Source: Roseateles amylovorans (GTDB taxonomy: Bacteria > Pseudomonadota > Gammaproteobacteria > Burkholderiales > Burkholderiaceae_C). Taken from it: a DNA stretch of 64,000 bases. The translations under genes were made by a program, and so were the position numbers. Below the pieces are notes generated by a model, which saw nothing but the letters and a program-made list of their open reading frames with translations, had not been told where the DNA came from and did no database searches. Location of the stretch: positions 5,270,001-5,334,000 of the forward strand of contig NZ_CP104562.2 in the NCBI RefSeq assembly GCF_025398155.2, read 5' to 3'. Position 1 is the first letter of the stretch; each line of letters starts with the position of its first letter. This document shows, piece by piece, positions 28,037 through 36,839 of this stretch.

Positions 28037-30067
28037 ATGGATATCAGCGGCCGACGCGCCCCTCTTTTGGCTCCGAAACGAAAGACCTCCGTGGCGCGTC
28101 AGGCGCTGACCGCGCTGGCTGCCGCACTGCTCGCCGCTTCGGCCTGGGCGGCAGATACATCGGACACCTCCGCTTACTACGGGACCAATACCGGCGCCAG
28201 CGACGTCGGCGGCGTGGTCCGACTCAACAGCGCCAGTCGATCGATCAGCGACGCCCAGAACGCCGACAGCCGCGCCACGAGCCAGACCGGACTCTCCAAG
28301 CCTGCCAAGTACATCCCTGGCGAGTTTGAGATCTACGTCAACAAGCTGCTGGGCGTCGACCTGGTGAAGTTGGGCGAACAGGAGCAGGCTAGGCGAGACG
28401 CCAGCACCAACCCTGGCGGGGTGACCGCGGATGGCGGGCTGTCGACCAAGTACATCAATCCTGACAATGCCGTGCGCCGGCTTGGCGCCGATCTGATGCT
28501 GGACGATACCCAGAACGCGGCCATGAGTGGCGCGGAGGGGCCTCGCCAAGTGCCGGCCGACTACTTGATCGGCATCGGTGACGAATTGCAGGTCACGTTG
28601 TGGGGTTCGGTGGATGCGGACCTGCGCATGACCGTGGACCGCGGCGGCCGAGTCACCATTCCGCGCGTCGGCCCGGTCATGGTGGCGGGCATTCGGTACG
28701 GCGACCTGAACGACGTGGTCCGTGCCCGTACGGCGCAGGTGTTCAAGAACTTCCAGGTAAGCACCTCGATGGGCAAGCTGCGGACGATCCGCATCTATGT
28801 CACCGGATTCACCCAGAAGCCGGGCGCGTACAACGTCAGCAGCCTGGCGACGATCGTAAATGGCCTGATCCGAGCAGGAGGGCCTTCGGCAGCTGGCAGC
28901 TTCCGCCAGATCGAACTGCGGCGCAACGGTCAGGTGGTGGCGCAGTTCGATGCCTACGACCTGCTGCTCAAGGGCGACAAGATGAGCGATCGGCCACTAC
29001 AGGCCGAGGACGTGATCCATATTGGTCCGATCGGGCCTCAAGTGGCGATTCTGGGCAGCGTCAACAAGCAGACGATTGCTGAACTCAAGCCCGGTGAGAC
29101 GGTCGAAGATGTGCTCGCCATGGCTGGTGGCTTCAACGCGGTGGCAGACACCAGCCGCCTGTCCATCGAACGCCTGAGCGATCGGACGGATCGCCGTGTG
29201 GTGCAACTGCAATTGCCGCAGCAGCTCAAGGTCGCCGTGGGCAACGGCGATGTGATGCGGGTGTTCAGCAGCGTGAATGCGCAGTTGCCGCAGTACAAGC
29301 AGTACAAGCGCGTGCGGGTGGAGGGTGAGGTGGCGAGGCCCGGCGAATATGTGCTGGCGCCCAGCAGCACACTGACGGACGCCATCCTGGCGGCGGGTGG
29401 CCTGACGCCTCACGCCTACATCTTCGGCACCGATTTCTCTCGTGAGAGCGTACGCCTGTCGCAGCAGGAAAACTACGACCGAGCCTTGCGAGACCTGGAG
29501 ACGGAGTTCACCAAGAACACCTCCACACAGCGCGCCACGACGGCGGACGAGGCTGCGGCCTCTGCACAACGAGCGTCTGGCGCGACGCGGCTGATCGAAC
29601 GGCTGCGCGCAGTGCGCCCCACCGGACGGATCGTGCTGCAGCTCGAAGCAGATGCACGGGAGCTTCCGGCGCTTACCGTGGAGGACGGTGACCGGCTGCT
29701 GATTCCGGCACGTCCCAACACCGTGGGCGTCTTCGGCAGTGTTTTCAACGGTGGAAGCTATCTGCTGCGCGAGGGCAGCTCGGTGGACGACGCACTAAAG
29801 TTGGCAGGCGGCCCAACACGGGGCGCCGATTCGGGAAGCATCTTCGTGCTGCGCGCTAATGGCAGCGTGATCAGTGCACGCCAATCCAGCAGCGGCTGGC
29901 TGGGCTTTGGATCCAGCATGGCCGGGCTGCAAGCGCTCCCGGGAGATACGGTCTTCGTGCCGGAAGAGCTGAACAAGACGACGTTCATCCAGGAAGCCAA
30001 GGACTGGACGCAGATCCTTTATCAGTTTGGTCTGGGTGCTGCTGCGCTGAAAACAATCAAGAACTGA
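28037..30067 (+). CDS. polysaccharide export protein with several SLBB domains (Wza-like)
   Basis: Outer-membrane/periplasmic polysaccharide export protein. About 676 residues, much longer than Wza (about 380). A signal peptide is visible (basic start, hydrophobic TALAAALLAASAWA, cleavage after AWA at 36-38). There is no lipobox cysteine, unlike Wza. The poly-export domain begins near VPADYLIGIGDELQVTLWG. Several SLBB-like repeats follow, for example FTQKPGAYNVSSLATIVN, VNKQTIAELKPGETVEDVL, VARPGEYVLAPSSTLTDAI and NGGSYLLREGSSVDDALKL. ATG 28037 has TGAGAT just upstream; ATG 28025 is also possible. Followed after 5 bases by the Wzz-type gene. Confidence 0.9.
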   Translation: MDISGRRAPLLAPKRKTSVARQALTALAAALLAASAWAADTSDTSAYYGTNTGASDVGGVVRLNSASRSISDAQNADSRATSQTGLSKPAKYIPGEFEIYVNKLLGVDLVKLGEQEQARRDASTNPGGVTADGGLSTKYINPDNAVRRLGADLMLDDTQNAAMSGAEGPRQVPADYLIGIGDELQVTLWGSVDADLRMTVDRGGRVTIPRVGPVMVAGIRYGDLNDVVRARTAQVFKNFQVSTSMGKLRTIRIYVTGFTQKPGAYNVSSLATIVNGLIRAGGPSAAGSFRQIELRRNGQVVAQFDAYDLLLKGDKMSDRPLQAEDVIHIGPIGPQVAILGSVNKQTIAELKPGETVEDVLAMAGGFNAVADTSRLSIERLSDRTDRRVVQLQLPQQLKVAVGNGDVMRVFSSVNAQLPQYKQYKRVRVEGEVARPGEYVLAPSSTLTDAILAAGGLTPHAYIFGTDFSRESVRLSQQENYDRALRDLETEFTKNTSTQRATTADEAAASAQRASGATRLIERLRAVRPTGRIVLQLEADARELPALTVEDGDRLLIPARPNTVGVFGSVFNGGSYLLREGSSVDDALKLAGGPTRGADSGSIFVLRANGSVISARQSSSGWLGFGSSMAGLQALPGDTVFVPEELNKTTFIQEAKDWTQILYQFGLGAAALKTIKN

Positions 30068-30072
30068 ACGCT

Positions 30073-31194
30073 ATGACGCAGACCACCTTCCAGGGAGCCA
30101 CCTCGGACGCCGCCGCGCCAGCCGCGGAAATCAACTTGATCGACCTGTCGCGCGAACTCGCGCGTCACTGGCGCCGATTGGTGCTGCTACCGATCGTCGT
30201 CGGGGCGCTGGCGCTGGGCGCGACGTACCTCATGGCGCCTCAATTCACCGCACGCACTTCGCTGCTGCCACCCCAAGGTGGCAGCAGTGGGGCACTGAGT
30301 GCTGCGTTGAACTCATCGCTTGGGTCTTTGGCAGGTCTGGCTGGCGCGGGGGGAGCGAAGGGCTCCGGAGACATGTACGTGTCATTGCTTCAGAGCCAGA
30401 CAGTCGCCGACAAGCTGCTTGACCGCTTCAAGCTTCAAGAGCTGTACAAGACAAACTTTCGCTTCGAGTCGCGCGACATGCTGAAATCGAAATCGCGGAT
30501 CTCGTTCAATAAAAAGGACGGACTGATCGTTATCGAGGTGGACGACGCGAATCCGCAACGAGCGGCGGAGATTGCCAACCAGTACGTCGATGAGTTGCGC
30601 ACCATGACGGCGTCCATGTCACTGACGGAAGCTCAGCGCAAGCGGGCGTTCTTCGAGAAGCAACTGGAGCGCACCAAGCTCCGCCTGACCGAAGCGCAAT
30701 CGGCTCTCCAAGCCGCCGGATTCAGCCAAGGTGCATTGCGCGCGGAGCCCAAGGCAGCCGCCGAGGAGTACGCGCGCACCAAGGCCGAACTGACGTCAAC
30801 TGAAGTGCGCTTGAACAGCATGCGCAGCGTGCTCGCCGACCGGTCCCCCGAACTGGCGCCACTCATCGCGGCCGCCAATGCGCTGCGAGCCCAGCTTCGT
30901 TCGCTTGAACAGAAGACCGATGTGGCACAGGGCCCCGACTACGTCAGCAAATATCGCGAGTTCAAATACCAGGAAGCCCTTTTTGAACAGATCGGGCGCC
31001 AATTTGAAGCGGCCCGGCTGGAAGAGAGTCTTGAGGACAACAGCATCCAGGTCGTCGACAAGGCTTCTGTGCCTGAATGGAAGAGCAAGCCCAAGCGCGC
31101 GTCGATTGCAATGGCGGTGGCATTGATCGCTTTCATCTTGCTTGCCATCCATGTCGCCGGCAGGCACATGTGGCGATCCACGCCGCTTCGCTGA
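30073..31194 (+). CDS. Wzz-domain chain-length/capsule export inner-membrane protein (no kinase)
   Basis: Polysaccharide co-polymerase or export partner of 373 residues. Two membrane helices flank a periplasmic coiled-coil region: one near 36-54 (RLVLLPIVVGALALGATYL) and one near 345-366 (ASIAMAVALIAFILLAIHV). Heptad-rich stretches occur between about 190 and 320 (KRAFFEKQLERTKLRLTEAQ). The Pro-containing motif before helix two, KASVPEWKSKPKR, is typical of Wzz. The cytosolic tyrosine kinase domain of Wzc is absent, and I see no separate kinase in the window. Confidence 0.88.
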   Translation: MTQTTFQGATSDAAAPAAEINLIDLSRELARHWRRLVLLPIVVGALALGATYLMAPQFTARTSLLPPQGGSSGALSAALNSSLGSLAGLAGAGGAKGSGDMYVSLLQSQTVADKLLDRFKLQELYKTNFRFESRDMLKSKSRISFNKKDGLIVIEVDDANPQRAAEIANQYVDELRTMTASMSLTEAQRKRAFFEKQLERTKLRLTEAQSALQAAGFSQGALRAEPKAAAEEYARTKAELTSTEVRLNSMRSVLADRSPELAPLIAAANALRAQLRSLEQKTDVAQGPDYVSKYREFKYQEALFEQIGRQFEAARLEESLEDNSIQVVDKASVPEWKSKPKRASIAMAVALIAFILLAIHVAGRHMWRSTPLR

Positions 31195-31255
31195 CGCCCC
31201 TCCCCGAGTCGTCTCGGCGCTTGTCCGAAGCTGCGTCGTCGTTTTGAATGGGGTC

Positions 31256-31303
31256 GTTCATCGGTTGAACAAGCGTGTTAAACTACCAGTTCAACTTCTG
31301 AAC
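31256..31303. promoter_or_regulatory. two GTTCA-N5-TGAAC palindromes upstream of the MarR-type gene
   Basis: Identical half-sites occur at 31256-31270 (spacer TCGGT) and 31289-31303 (spacer ACTTC), centre to centre 33 bp, about three helical turns. A third GTTNAAC element, GTTAAAC (31277-31283), lies between them. The second palindrome ends two bases before the ATG at 31306, so it overlaps the ribosome-binding region. This is the layout of an autoregulatory operator. Confidence 0.6.
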
Positions 31304-31305
31304 GC

Positions 31306-31722
31306 ATGTCCATTCCACCAACCCAGCCGCCTGAAGACGCGCAAGACGCCAGCACGGAGGAAGGGCGCCTCATGGTGCTTCGCGCGCTGGAACTAGACCC
31401 TCACATCTCGCAGCGAAGCCTGTCCAAACAGCTGGGCATCAGCCTAGGCAAGACGCACTACCTATTGCAGGCCTTGCTTAACAAGGGGCTTGTGAAGATG
31501 CGCAATTTCGAGCGCAGCGATCACAAGCTGGCTTACAGCTATCTGCTCACGCCAGTTGGCTTGATTGAGAAGGCGCGCATGACGAAGGAATTCCTTCAAC
31601 GCAAGGAAGCGGAATTTGAAGCATTGCGCCGCACGATCGATTCACTGCACGACGAACTTCGGCGCCAACCTCCTTGCGACTCCGACGCGGACGTCACGCC
31701 TTCCCCGAACTCAAAGTCCTGA
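31306..31722 (+). CDS. MarR-family EPS-associated transcriptional regulator
   Basis: Small winged-helix regulator, 138 residues, of the type found at the head of exopolysaccharide loci. The helix-turn-helix is in HISQRSLSKQLGISLGKTHYLLQALLNKG (about 33-61, read as two helices), and the wing follows in KMRNFERSDHKLAYSYLLTP. A C-terminal helix rich in Lys/Glu (TKEFLQRKEAEFEALRRTID) could dimerise. Two palindromes directly upstream are probable binding sites. It precedes the legionaminic acid genes and may control them and the export genes. Confidence 0.82.
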   Translation: MSIPPTQPPEDAQDASTEEGRLMVLRALELDPHISQRSLSKQLGISLGKTHYLLQALLNKGLVKMRNFERSDHKLAYSYLLTPVGLIEKARMTKEFLQRKEAEFEALRRTIDSLHDELRRQPPCDSDADVTPSPNSKS

Positions 31723-31739
31723 TTGAAAGCAACATCACA

Positions 31740-32720
31740 ATGAAGCGAGTGCTTGTGACCGGCGCCGACGGGTTCATCGGTTCCCACCTTGTCGAACTGC
31801 TGGTGCGGGAAGGCTTTGAAGTCAAAGCCCTGAGCCAATACAACTCGTTCAACTACTGGGGCTGGCTGGATGACATCGATTGCGCCAAACAGGTGGAGAT
31901 CGTCAGCGGCGATGTCCGTGACCCGCATTTCTGCCGCAAGGTTACTCAGGGGCAGGATGCGGTGTTCCACCTGGCGGCGCTGATCGCCATCCCCTACTCG
32001 TACGTGGCGCCCGACAGCTACGTCGACACCAACGTGAAGGGGACGCTCAACATATGCCAAGCAGCGCTGGACAACGGCGTGCAACGCGTGATCCACACCT
32101 CGACCAGCGAGGTCTACGGCACGGCGCGCTACGTGCCCATCGACGAGAAGCATCCGCTCCAGCCGCAGTCGCCGTACAGCGCGTCCAAGATCGGCGCCGA
32201 CGCGATGGCGATGAGCTACTTCAACGCATTCAACCTGCCGCTGACGATCGCGCGCCCGTTCAACACCTACGGCCCGCGCCAATCGGCGCGTGCGGTCATC
32301 CCGACGATCATCACCCAGATCGCCTCGGGCATGAAGCAAATCAAGCTGGGCGACACCACGCCGACGCGCGACTTCAACTACGTGGCCGACACCTGCCGCG
32401 GCTTCCTCGAGCTGGCGCGTTGCGAACAGGCGATCGGCGAGACGGTCAACATCGGCTCCAACTACGAGATCTCGGTCGGAGACACGCTGAACCTGATCAA
32501 GGAACTGATGAACAGCGACGTCGAGTTCATCACCGACGACCAGCGCATCCGCCCGGAGAAGTCTGAGGTCTTCCGCCTGTGGTGCGACAACACGCGCATC
32601 CGCGGCCTGACCGGCTTCGAGCCGCGCCACGACATCCGCGACGGTCTGCAGCGCACCATCGACTGGATGACGCAACCAGCCAATCTCGCGAAGTACAAGG
32701 CCCACATCTACAACGTCTGA
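31740..32720 (+). CDS. legB: NAD-dependent 4,6-dehydratase, LegB type
   Basis: Short-chain dehydrogenase family 4,6-dehydratase; LegB proteins convert a nucleotide-linked GlcNAc (GDP-GlcNAc in Campylobacter) to its 4-keto-6-deoxy form, the first step to legionaminic acid. It has 326 residues. The cofactor loop is GADGFIGS (8-15), and the catalytic Tyr146 and Lys150 are in SPYSASKIGAD. The segment ALIAIPYSYVAPDSYVDTN is typical of the LegB group. ATG 31740 is chosen because the fold starts there; the frame extends back into the regulator gene. The aminotransferase legC follows after 11 bases. Confidence 0.88.
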   Translation: MKRVLVTGADGFIGSHLVELLVREGFEVKALSQYNSFNYWGWLDDIDCAKQVEIVSGDVRDPHFCRKVTQGQDAVFHLAALIAIPYSYVAPDSYVDTNVKGTLNICQAALDNGVQRVIHTSTSEVYGTARYVPIDEKHPLQPQSPYSASKIGADAMAMSYFNAFNLPLTIARPFNTYGPRQSARAVIPTIITQIASGMKQIKLGDTTPTRDFNYVADTCRGFLELARCEQAIGETVNIGSNYEISVGDTLNLIKELMNSDVEFITDDQRIRPEKSEVFRLWCDNTRIRGLTGFEPRHDIRDGLQRTIDWMTQPANLAKYKAHIYNV

Positions 32721-32731
32721 GGACCGCCGCG

Positions 32732-33880
32732 ATGTTCGACCGCCTCGTCAGTTTCGTCCGCGAGCAATACGCCACCAACGAGTTCATCCCGCTGCACGCG
32801 CCCGTGTTCCGCGGCCGCGAGCGCGAGCTGCTGGTGGACACGATCGACTCGACCTTCGTATCGAGCGTCGGCGCCTACGTCGACCGTTTCGAGAAGGACA
32901 CTGCCGCCTTCACCGGCAGCCCGCGCGCGGTCGCGGTGATGAACGGCACGGCGGCGCTGCACATCGCACTGGTGCTGGCGGGCGTCGAGCGGGACGACTT
33001 GGTGGTAACGCAGTCGCTGACCTTCGTGGCGACCTGCAATGCGATCGCATATTGCGGCGCGGAGCCGCTGTTCATCGACGTCGACCGACACACGCTGGGC
33101 CTGTCACCCGGCGCGTTGGGCGCCTGGCTCGAGGAGCACGCACGGATCGACGACGACGGCGTCTGCCGCACACGCGACGGCGGGCGCCGCATCCGCGCCT
33201 GCCTGCCGATGCACACCTTCGGCCACCCGGTCGACCTCGACGCCCTGGTCGCAGTCTGCGACCGCTGGCATCTCGTGCTCGTCGAAGATGCGGCGGAGTC
33301 GCTGGGCAGCTACTACAAGGGCCGGCATACCGGCAACTTCGGCCGCATCGGCGTGCTGAGCTTCAACGGCAACAAGATCATGACCACCGGCGGCGGCGGC
33401 ATGGTGCTGGCGGACGAGGCCATCGGCAAGCGCGCCAAGCACCTGACCACGACGGCCAAGATCCCACATCCGTACGAGTTTTTCCACGACGAGGTCGGCT
33501 ATAACTACCGCATGCCCAACCTGAACGCGGCACTGGGCTGCGCGCAGCTGGAGCAGTTGCCGGCGTTCCTGGCTTCCAAGCGCGCGCTGGCCGAGCGCTA
33601 CATCGCATTCTTTGCCGGCACGGACCTGCAACCGATCGTCGAGCCGGAGCACTGCCGCTCCAACTACTGGCTCAACGGCGTCGTCTGCGACAACCCCGAG
33701 CAGCGCGAGGCCCTACTCAAGGCGACGAACGAGGCCGGTGTGATGACGCGTCCGATCTGGGCGCTGATGAACCGTTTGCCGCTGTTTGCAAATGCGCCCC
33801 GCGGTCCTTTGGACAACGCGGAATGGCTGGAGGCGCGCGTCGTGAACCTGCCCAGCAGCGTGACGCCGGACACACCATGA
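32732..33880 (+). CDS. legC: LegC-type PLP-dependent aminotransferase
   Basis: DegT/DnrJ/EryC1-family aminotransferase of 382 residues. LegC adds an amino group to C4 of the 4-keto-6-deoxy sugar made by LegB. The PLP-binding Lys215 is in SFNGNKIMTTGGGG, and the Asp of VEDAAESLGS (184-193) contacts the pyridine nitrogen. The N-terminus FIPLHAPVFRGRERELL is characteristic of the LegC group. The stop overlaps the next start as ATGA. Co-occurrence with LegB, LegG, LegI and LegF supports the assignment. Confidence 0.88.
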   Translation: MFDRLVSFVREQYATNEFIPLHAPVFRGRERELLVDTIDSTFVSSVGAYVDRFEKDTAAFTGSPRAVAVMNGTAALHIALVLAGVERDDLVVTQSLTFVATCNAIAYCGAEPLFIDVDRHTLGLSPGALGAWLEEHARIDDDGVCRTRDGGRRIRACLPMHTFGHPVDLDALVAVCDRWHLVLVEDAAESLGSYYKGRHTGNFGRIGVLSFNGNKIMTTGGGGMVLADEAIGKRAKHLTTTAKIPHPYEFFHDEVGYNYRMPNLNAALGCAQLEQLPAFLASKRALAERYIAFFAGTDLQPIVEPEHCRSNYWLNGVVCDNPEQREALLKATNEAGVMTRPIWALMNRLPLFANAPRGPLDNAEWLEARVVNLPSSVTPDTP

Positions 33881-35064
33881 CACCGCGCCGTATCGCCGTC
33901 TTCACCAGCACGCGGGCTGAATACGGTCTGCTGCAACCGTTGATGCGAGAGATCAAAGATCGGAGCGGGCTCCAGTTGCAGATCATTGCCAGTGGCACCC
34001 ATCTGTCAACGCAGCATGGGCTGACGCGCCTAAACATTGAGGCTGACGGTTTCACGATTGATGCTGAGGTGGACATGCTGTTGAACGGCGACAGCGCCGT
34101 GGCCACCGCCAAATCGGCCGCCCTTGCCATGATCGGAACCGCTGAGGCGCTAGACCAGCTACGTCCTGATGTCCTGGTGCTGCTCGGTGACCGTTACGAG
34201 CTACTCGCGGCAGCGCAGGCCGCGGTGCTGGCGCGAGTGCCCATTGCGCACATCCATGGTGGCGAAACGACCGAGGGCGCCATCGACGAATCGATCCGCC
34301 ACGCGGTCACCAAGCTCTCTTACTTGCACTTTCCAGCGGCTGAGCCTTATGCCGATCGCTTGCGCCAAATGGGCGAAGCGCCATCGCGCATCTGGACGGT
34401 CGGCGCGCCAGCGATGGACAACATTGCCGCACTGGATGCCATCCCGCGCGAGGCCTTGGAGCGGGACCTCGGCCTGACACTCCAATCGCCGAGTTTCCTG
34501 GTCACCTACCACCCGGTCACGCTCAGCAATGACGCCGGACTCAGCGCGATGCAGTCGCTGCTGACGGCGCTGGACGAGACCGGCGGCACCATCGTAATCA
34601 CCGGCACCAACTCCGATCCTGGTTCTTCAGGCATCCGCCAGGCGCTGGAGCGATTCGCCTCAAAACGGCCGGGGCGAGTAGCGCTGGTCGAATCCCTCGG
34701 CGCGCGTCGCTATCTCAGTCTGATGGCGCAGGTCGACGCCGTCGTCGGCAATTCGTCCAGTGGTCTGCTCGAAGCGCCCGCCATCGGAGTACCGACAGTC
34801 GACATTGGCAACCGCCAGCGCGGCCGACTGCGCGCGCCGTCGGTCCTGCATTGCGATGAAGACCTGGAAGCGATCCGCTCCACCCTGGCACACGCGCTCA
34901 CCGACGAGCATCGTTTGCTGACCGAGAGTCGCGACACCCCGTATGGCCAGCCCGGTGCCGCCCGGCGTATCGCCGATGTGCTGCAGACCGTGCCGCTTTC
35001 TCCGATGGACAAGCCTTTCGTGAACCGCCCCATCACCGGCGCACCGAGCGTCTCCAACCCATGA
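33877..35064 (+). CDS. legG: UDP-sugar 2-epimerase (hydrolysing), LegG/NeuC type
   Basis: Hydrolysing 2-epimerase of the WecB/NeuC fold, 395 residues. LegG removes the nucleotide and inverts C2 of the diacetamido-trideoxy sugar, giving 2,4-diacetamido-2,4,6-trideoxymannose for LegI. The N-terminus RRIAVFTSTRAEYGLLQPLM is typical of NeuC/LegG. LLGDRYELLAAAQAA, IAHIHGGETTEGAIDESIRH and VGNSSSGLLEAPAIGVPTV are conserved. It starts on the ATGA of legC and ends on the ATGA of legI, so the three are coupled. Confidence 0.88.
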   Translation: MTPRRIAVFTSTRAEYGLLQPLMREIKDRSGLQLQIIASGTHLSTQHGLTRLNIEADGFTIDAEVDMLLNGDSAVATAKSAALAMIGTAEALDQLRPDVLVLLGDRYELLAAAQAAVLARVPIAHIHGGETTEGAIDESIRHAVTKLSYLHFPAAEPYADRLRQMGEAPSRIWTVGAPAMDNIAALDAIPREALERDLGLTLQSPSFLVTYHPVTLSNDAGLSAMQSLLTALDETGGTIVITGTNSDPGSSGIRQALERFASKRPGRVALVESLGARRYLSLMAQVDAVVGNSSSGLLEAPAIGVPTVDIGNRQRGRLRAPSVLHCDEDLEAIRSTLAHALTDEHRLLTESRDTPYGQPGAARRIADVLQTVPLSPMDKPFVNRPITGAPSVSNP

Positions 35065-36128
35065 AACCTGTCTACGTCATCGCCGAAGCAGGCGTGAACC
35101 ACAACGGTGAGCTGGCACTCGCACGTGAATTGGTCGACCGCGCGGCAGACGCAGGGGCCAACGCGGTCAAGTTTCAGACCTTCAATGCGAACAAGTTGGC
35201 CAGCCGTACTGCCCCGAAGGCCAGCTACCAGAAGCAGACGACGGAGGCCGCAGAGTCCCAGCTTGACATGCTGCGCAAGCTGGAACTGCCACGGGAATGG
35301 CACTATGAACTCAGGGACCGCGCCCTGGCCCGTGGCATCGAGTTCCTTTCGACCGCCTTCGATCCGGACAGCCTCGATTTCCTCGAGACGCTCGGCATGC
35401 CGTTCTACAAGGTTCCCTCCGGTGAAATTACCAACGGCCCGCTGCTGTGGAAGTTCGCACGGCAGCGAAAACCGCTGGTCGTGTCGACCGGCATGGCGAC
35501 CCTCTCCGAGGTCGAACAAGCCCTTGCCGTCGTCGCGCATGCCTTCAATGTCGACATCGAGCCGGCGCATGTCGACGAGGTCTGGCAGGGCTGGAGCCGT
35601 ACCGACTGGCGCCGTTCGCTGCAGGGCCGCGTCACGATCCTGCATTGCACCTCCCAGTACCCGACACCGATGCACGAGGTCAATCTCGCGGCCATGGACA
35701 CGCTGGCGAAGGCGTTCGGCCTTCCGGTCGGGTACTCGGACCACACCGAGGGCGTCCTGATCCCGGTAGCCGCCGTGGCACGTGGCGCTGTGTTGATCGA
35801 AAAACACTTTACCCTCGACCGGACGATGCCCGGCCCGGACCACCGCGCCTCGCTGGAACCTGATGAGCTGGCTCGCATGATCCGCGAGATCCGCGCAATT
35901 GCTTTGGCACTCGGCGACGGAGCAAAGAGCCCGCAGGCCAGCGAATGGGACACACGCAAGGCGGCACGCCAGCAGGTGGTCGTGACCCGCGATGTCCGCG
36001 CCGGTGAAACCTTCGCCCGCACCGACCTATCGACTGCACGCAGCGGGCATGGCCTGCCGCCGACAGCGCTCTGGGGATTGGTGGGCACCGTCGCGGCCCG
36101 TGACCATCAAAACGGCGACGTGGTATGA
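35061..36128 (+). CDS. legI: N,N'-diacetyllegionaminate synthase, LegI/NeuB type
   Basis: Condenses a 6-deoxy mannosamine derivative with phosphoenolpyruvate to form the nine-carbon nonulosonic acid. It has 355 residues. The NeuB barrel is seen in VIAEAGVNHNGELALARELV, NAVKFQTFNANKL, STGMATLSEVEQAL, and GYSDHTEGVLIPVAAVARGA. A C-terminal SAF (antifreeze-like) domain runs about 290-350 (VVVTRDVRAGETFARTDLS). Sequence alone does not separate legionaminic from sialic or pseudaminic synthases; the LegB/C/G neighbours favour legionaminic acid. It overlaps both neighbours as ATGA. Confidence 0.88.
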   Translation: MKPVYVIAEAGVNHNGELALARELVDRAADAGANAVKFQTFNANKLASRTAPKASYQKQTTEAAESQLDMLRKLELPREWHYELRDRALARGIEFLSTAFDPDSLDFLETLGMPFYKVPSGEITNGPLLWKFARQRKPLVVSTGMATLSEVEQALAVVAHAFNVDIEPAHVDEVWQGWSRTDWRRSLQGRVTILHCTSQYPTPMHEVNLAAMDTLAKAFGLPVGYSDHTEGVLIPVAAVARGAVLIEKHFTLDRTMPGPDHRASLEPDELARMIREIRAIALALGDGAKSPQASEWDTRKAARQQVVVTRDVRAGETFARTDLSTARSGHGLPPTALWGLVGTVAARDHQNGDVV

Positions 36129-36832
36129 CCATGGAGCTCGCGTCGCCCCTGCATGTCTTCGCTGAGGACGCACCTCCGCTGATATTGCTGGGGGCTGGCG
36201 GGCACGCGAAAGTCGTGGCCTCGCTCGCGACAGCCACAGGCCGGCGTCTTGCTGGCGTCTGTGATCCGTCGCTTCATGCGGCAGGGGTGACCGAATGGCG
36301 CGGGCTGCCCGTACTCGGCGCCGACGACGCACTGACCCGGTTCACGCCCAAAGCGTACGAGCTCGCATTGGGCATTGGCATCGTGCCGGGGTCCCGTTTG
36401 CGCGGAGAACGTTACCGTGCCCTCAACCGCCTCGGCTACCGTTTCCCGGCGTTGATCCATCCTCGCGCCATGGTGGACGCCTCGGCGTGCATTGAAGAAG
36501 GCGTTCAGATCATGGCCGGCGCCATTGTGCAAGCCGACACCCGCATCGGCTGCAACACCATCGTGAACACCGGCGTTGCGGTCGACCATGACGGCAACGT
36601 CGGCGAGCACGTGCACCTGGCACCCGGCGTCGTGCTGTGTGGCGGCGTGCGCGTGGGCGATGACACCTTTATCGGTGCATCGGCCACGCTGTTGCCGCTG
36701 GTCGCCGTCGGCCGCGGATGCCTGGTCGCCGCCGGTAGCACCCTGGCGCGGGCACTCGCCGACGGGGACGCCTACCTTCCACATCGCCAAGCCGCGACCG
36801 CGTCCCGCGGCCGGTTGCCCTCTCTGGATTGA
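36125..36832 (+). CDS. NeuD/LegH-like sugar O/N-acetyltransferase
   Basis: Left-handed beta-helix acetyltransferase of the NeuD/PglD group, 235 residues. The N-terminal Rossmann-like part starts LILLGAGGHAKVVASLA. Hexapeptide repeats begin near residue 112 (IHPRAMVDASACIEEGVQI) and continue to IGASATLLPLVAVGRG, with the probable catalytic His in NTGVAVDHDGNVGEH. Within a leg cluster it most likely acetylates the C4 amino group (the LegH role) made by LegC. It overlaps legI by ATGA and precedes the next gene by 7 bases. Confidence 0.82.
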   Translation: MTMELASPLHVFAEDAPPLILLGAGGHAKVVASLATATGRRLAGVCDPSLHAAGVTEWRGLPVLGADDALTRFTPKAYELALGIGIVPGSRLRGERYRALNRLGYRFPALIHPRAMVDASACIEEGVQIMAGAIVQADTRIGCNTIVNTGVAVDHDGNVGEHVHLAPGVVLCGGVRVGDDTFIGASATLLPLVAVGRGCLVAAGSTLARALADGDAYLPHRQAATASRGRLPSLD

Positions 36833-36839
36833 AACAAGC

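Noticed and set aside
35061..36128. True sialic acid (Neu5Ac) synthase NeuB
   Set aside because: The NeuB fold alone is compatible, but LegB and LegC neighbours indicate a 6-deoxy diamino precursor, which sialic acid synthesis does not use.
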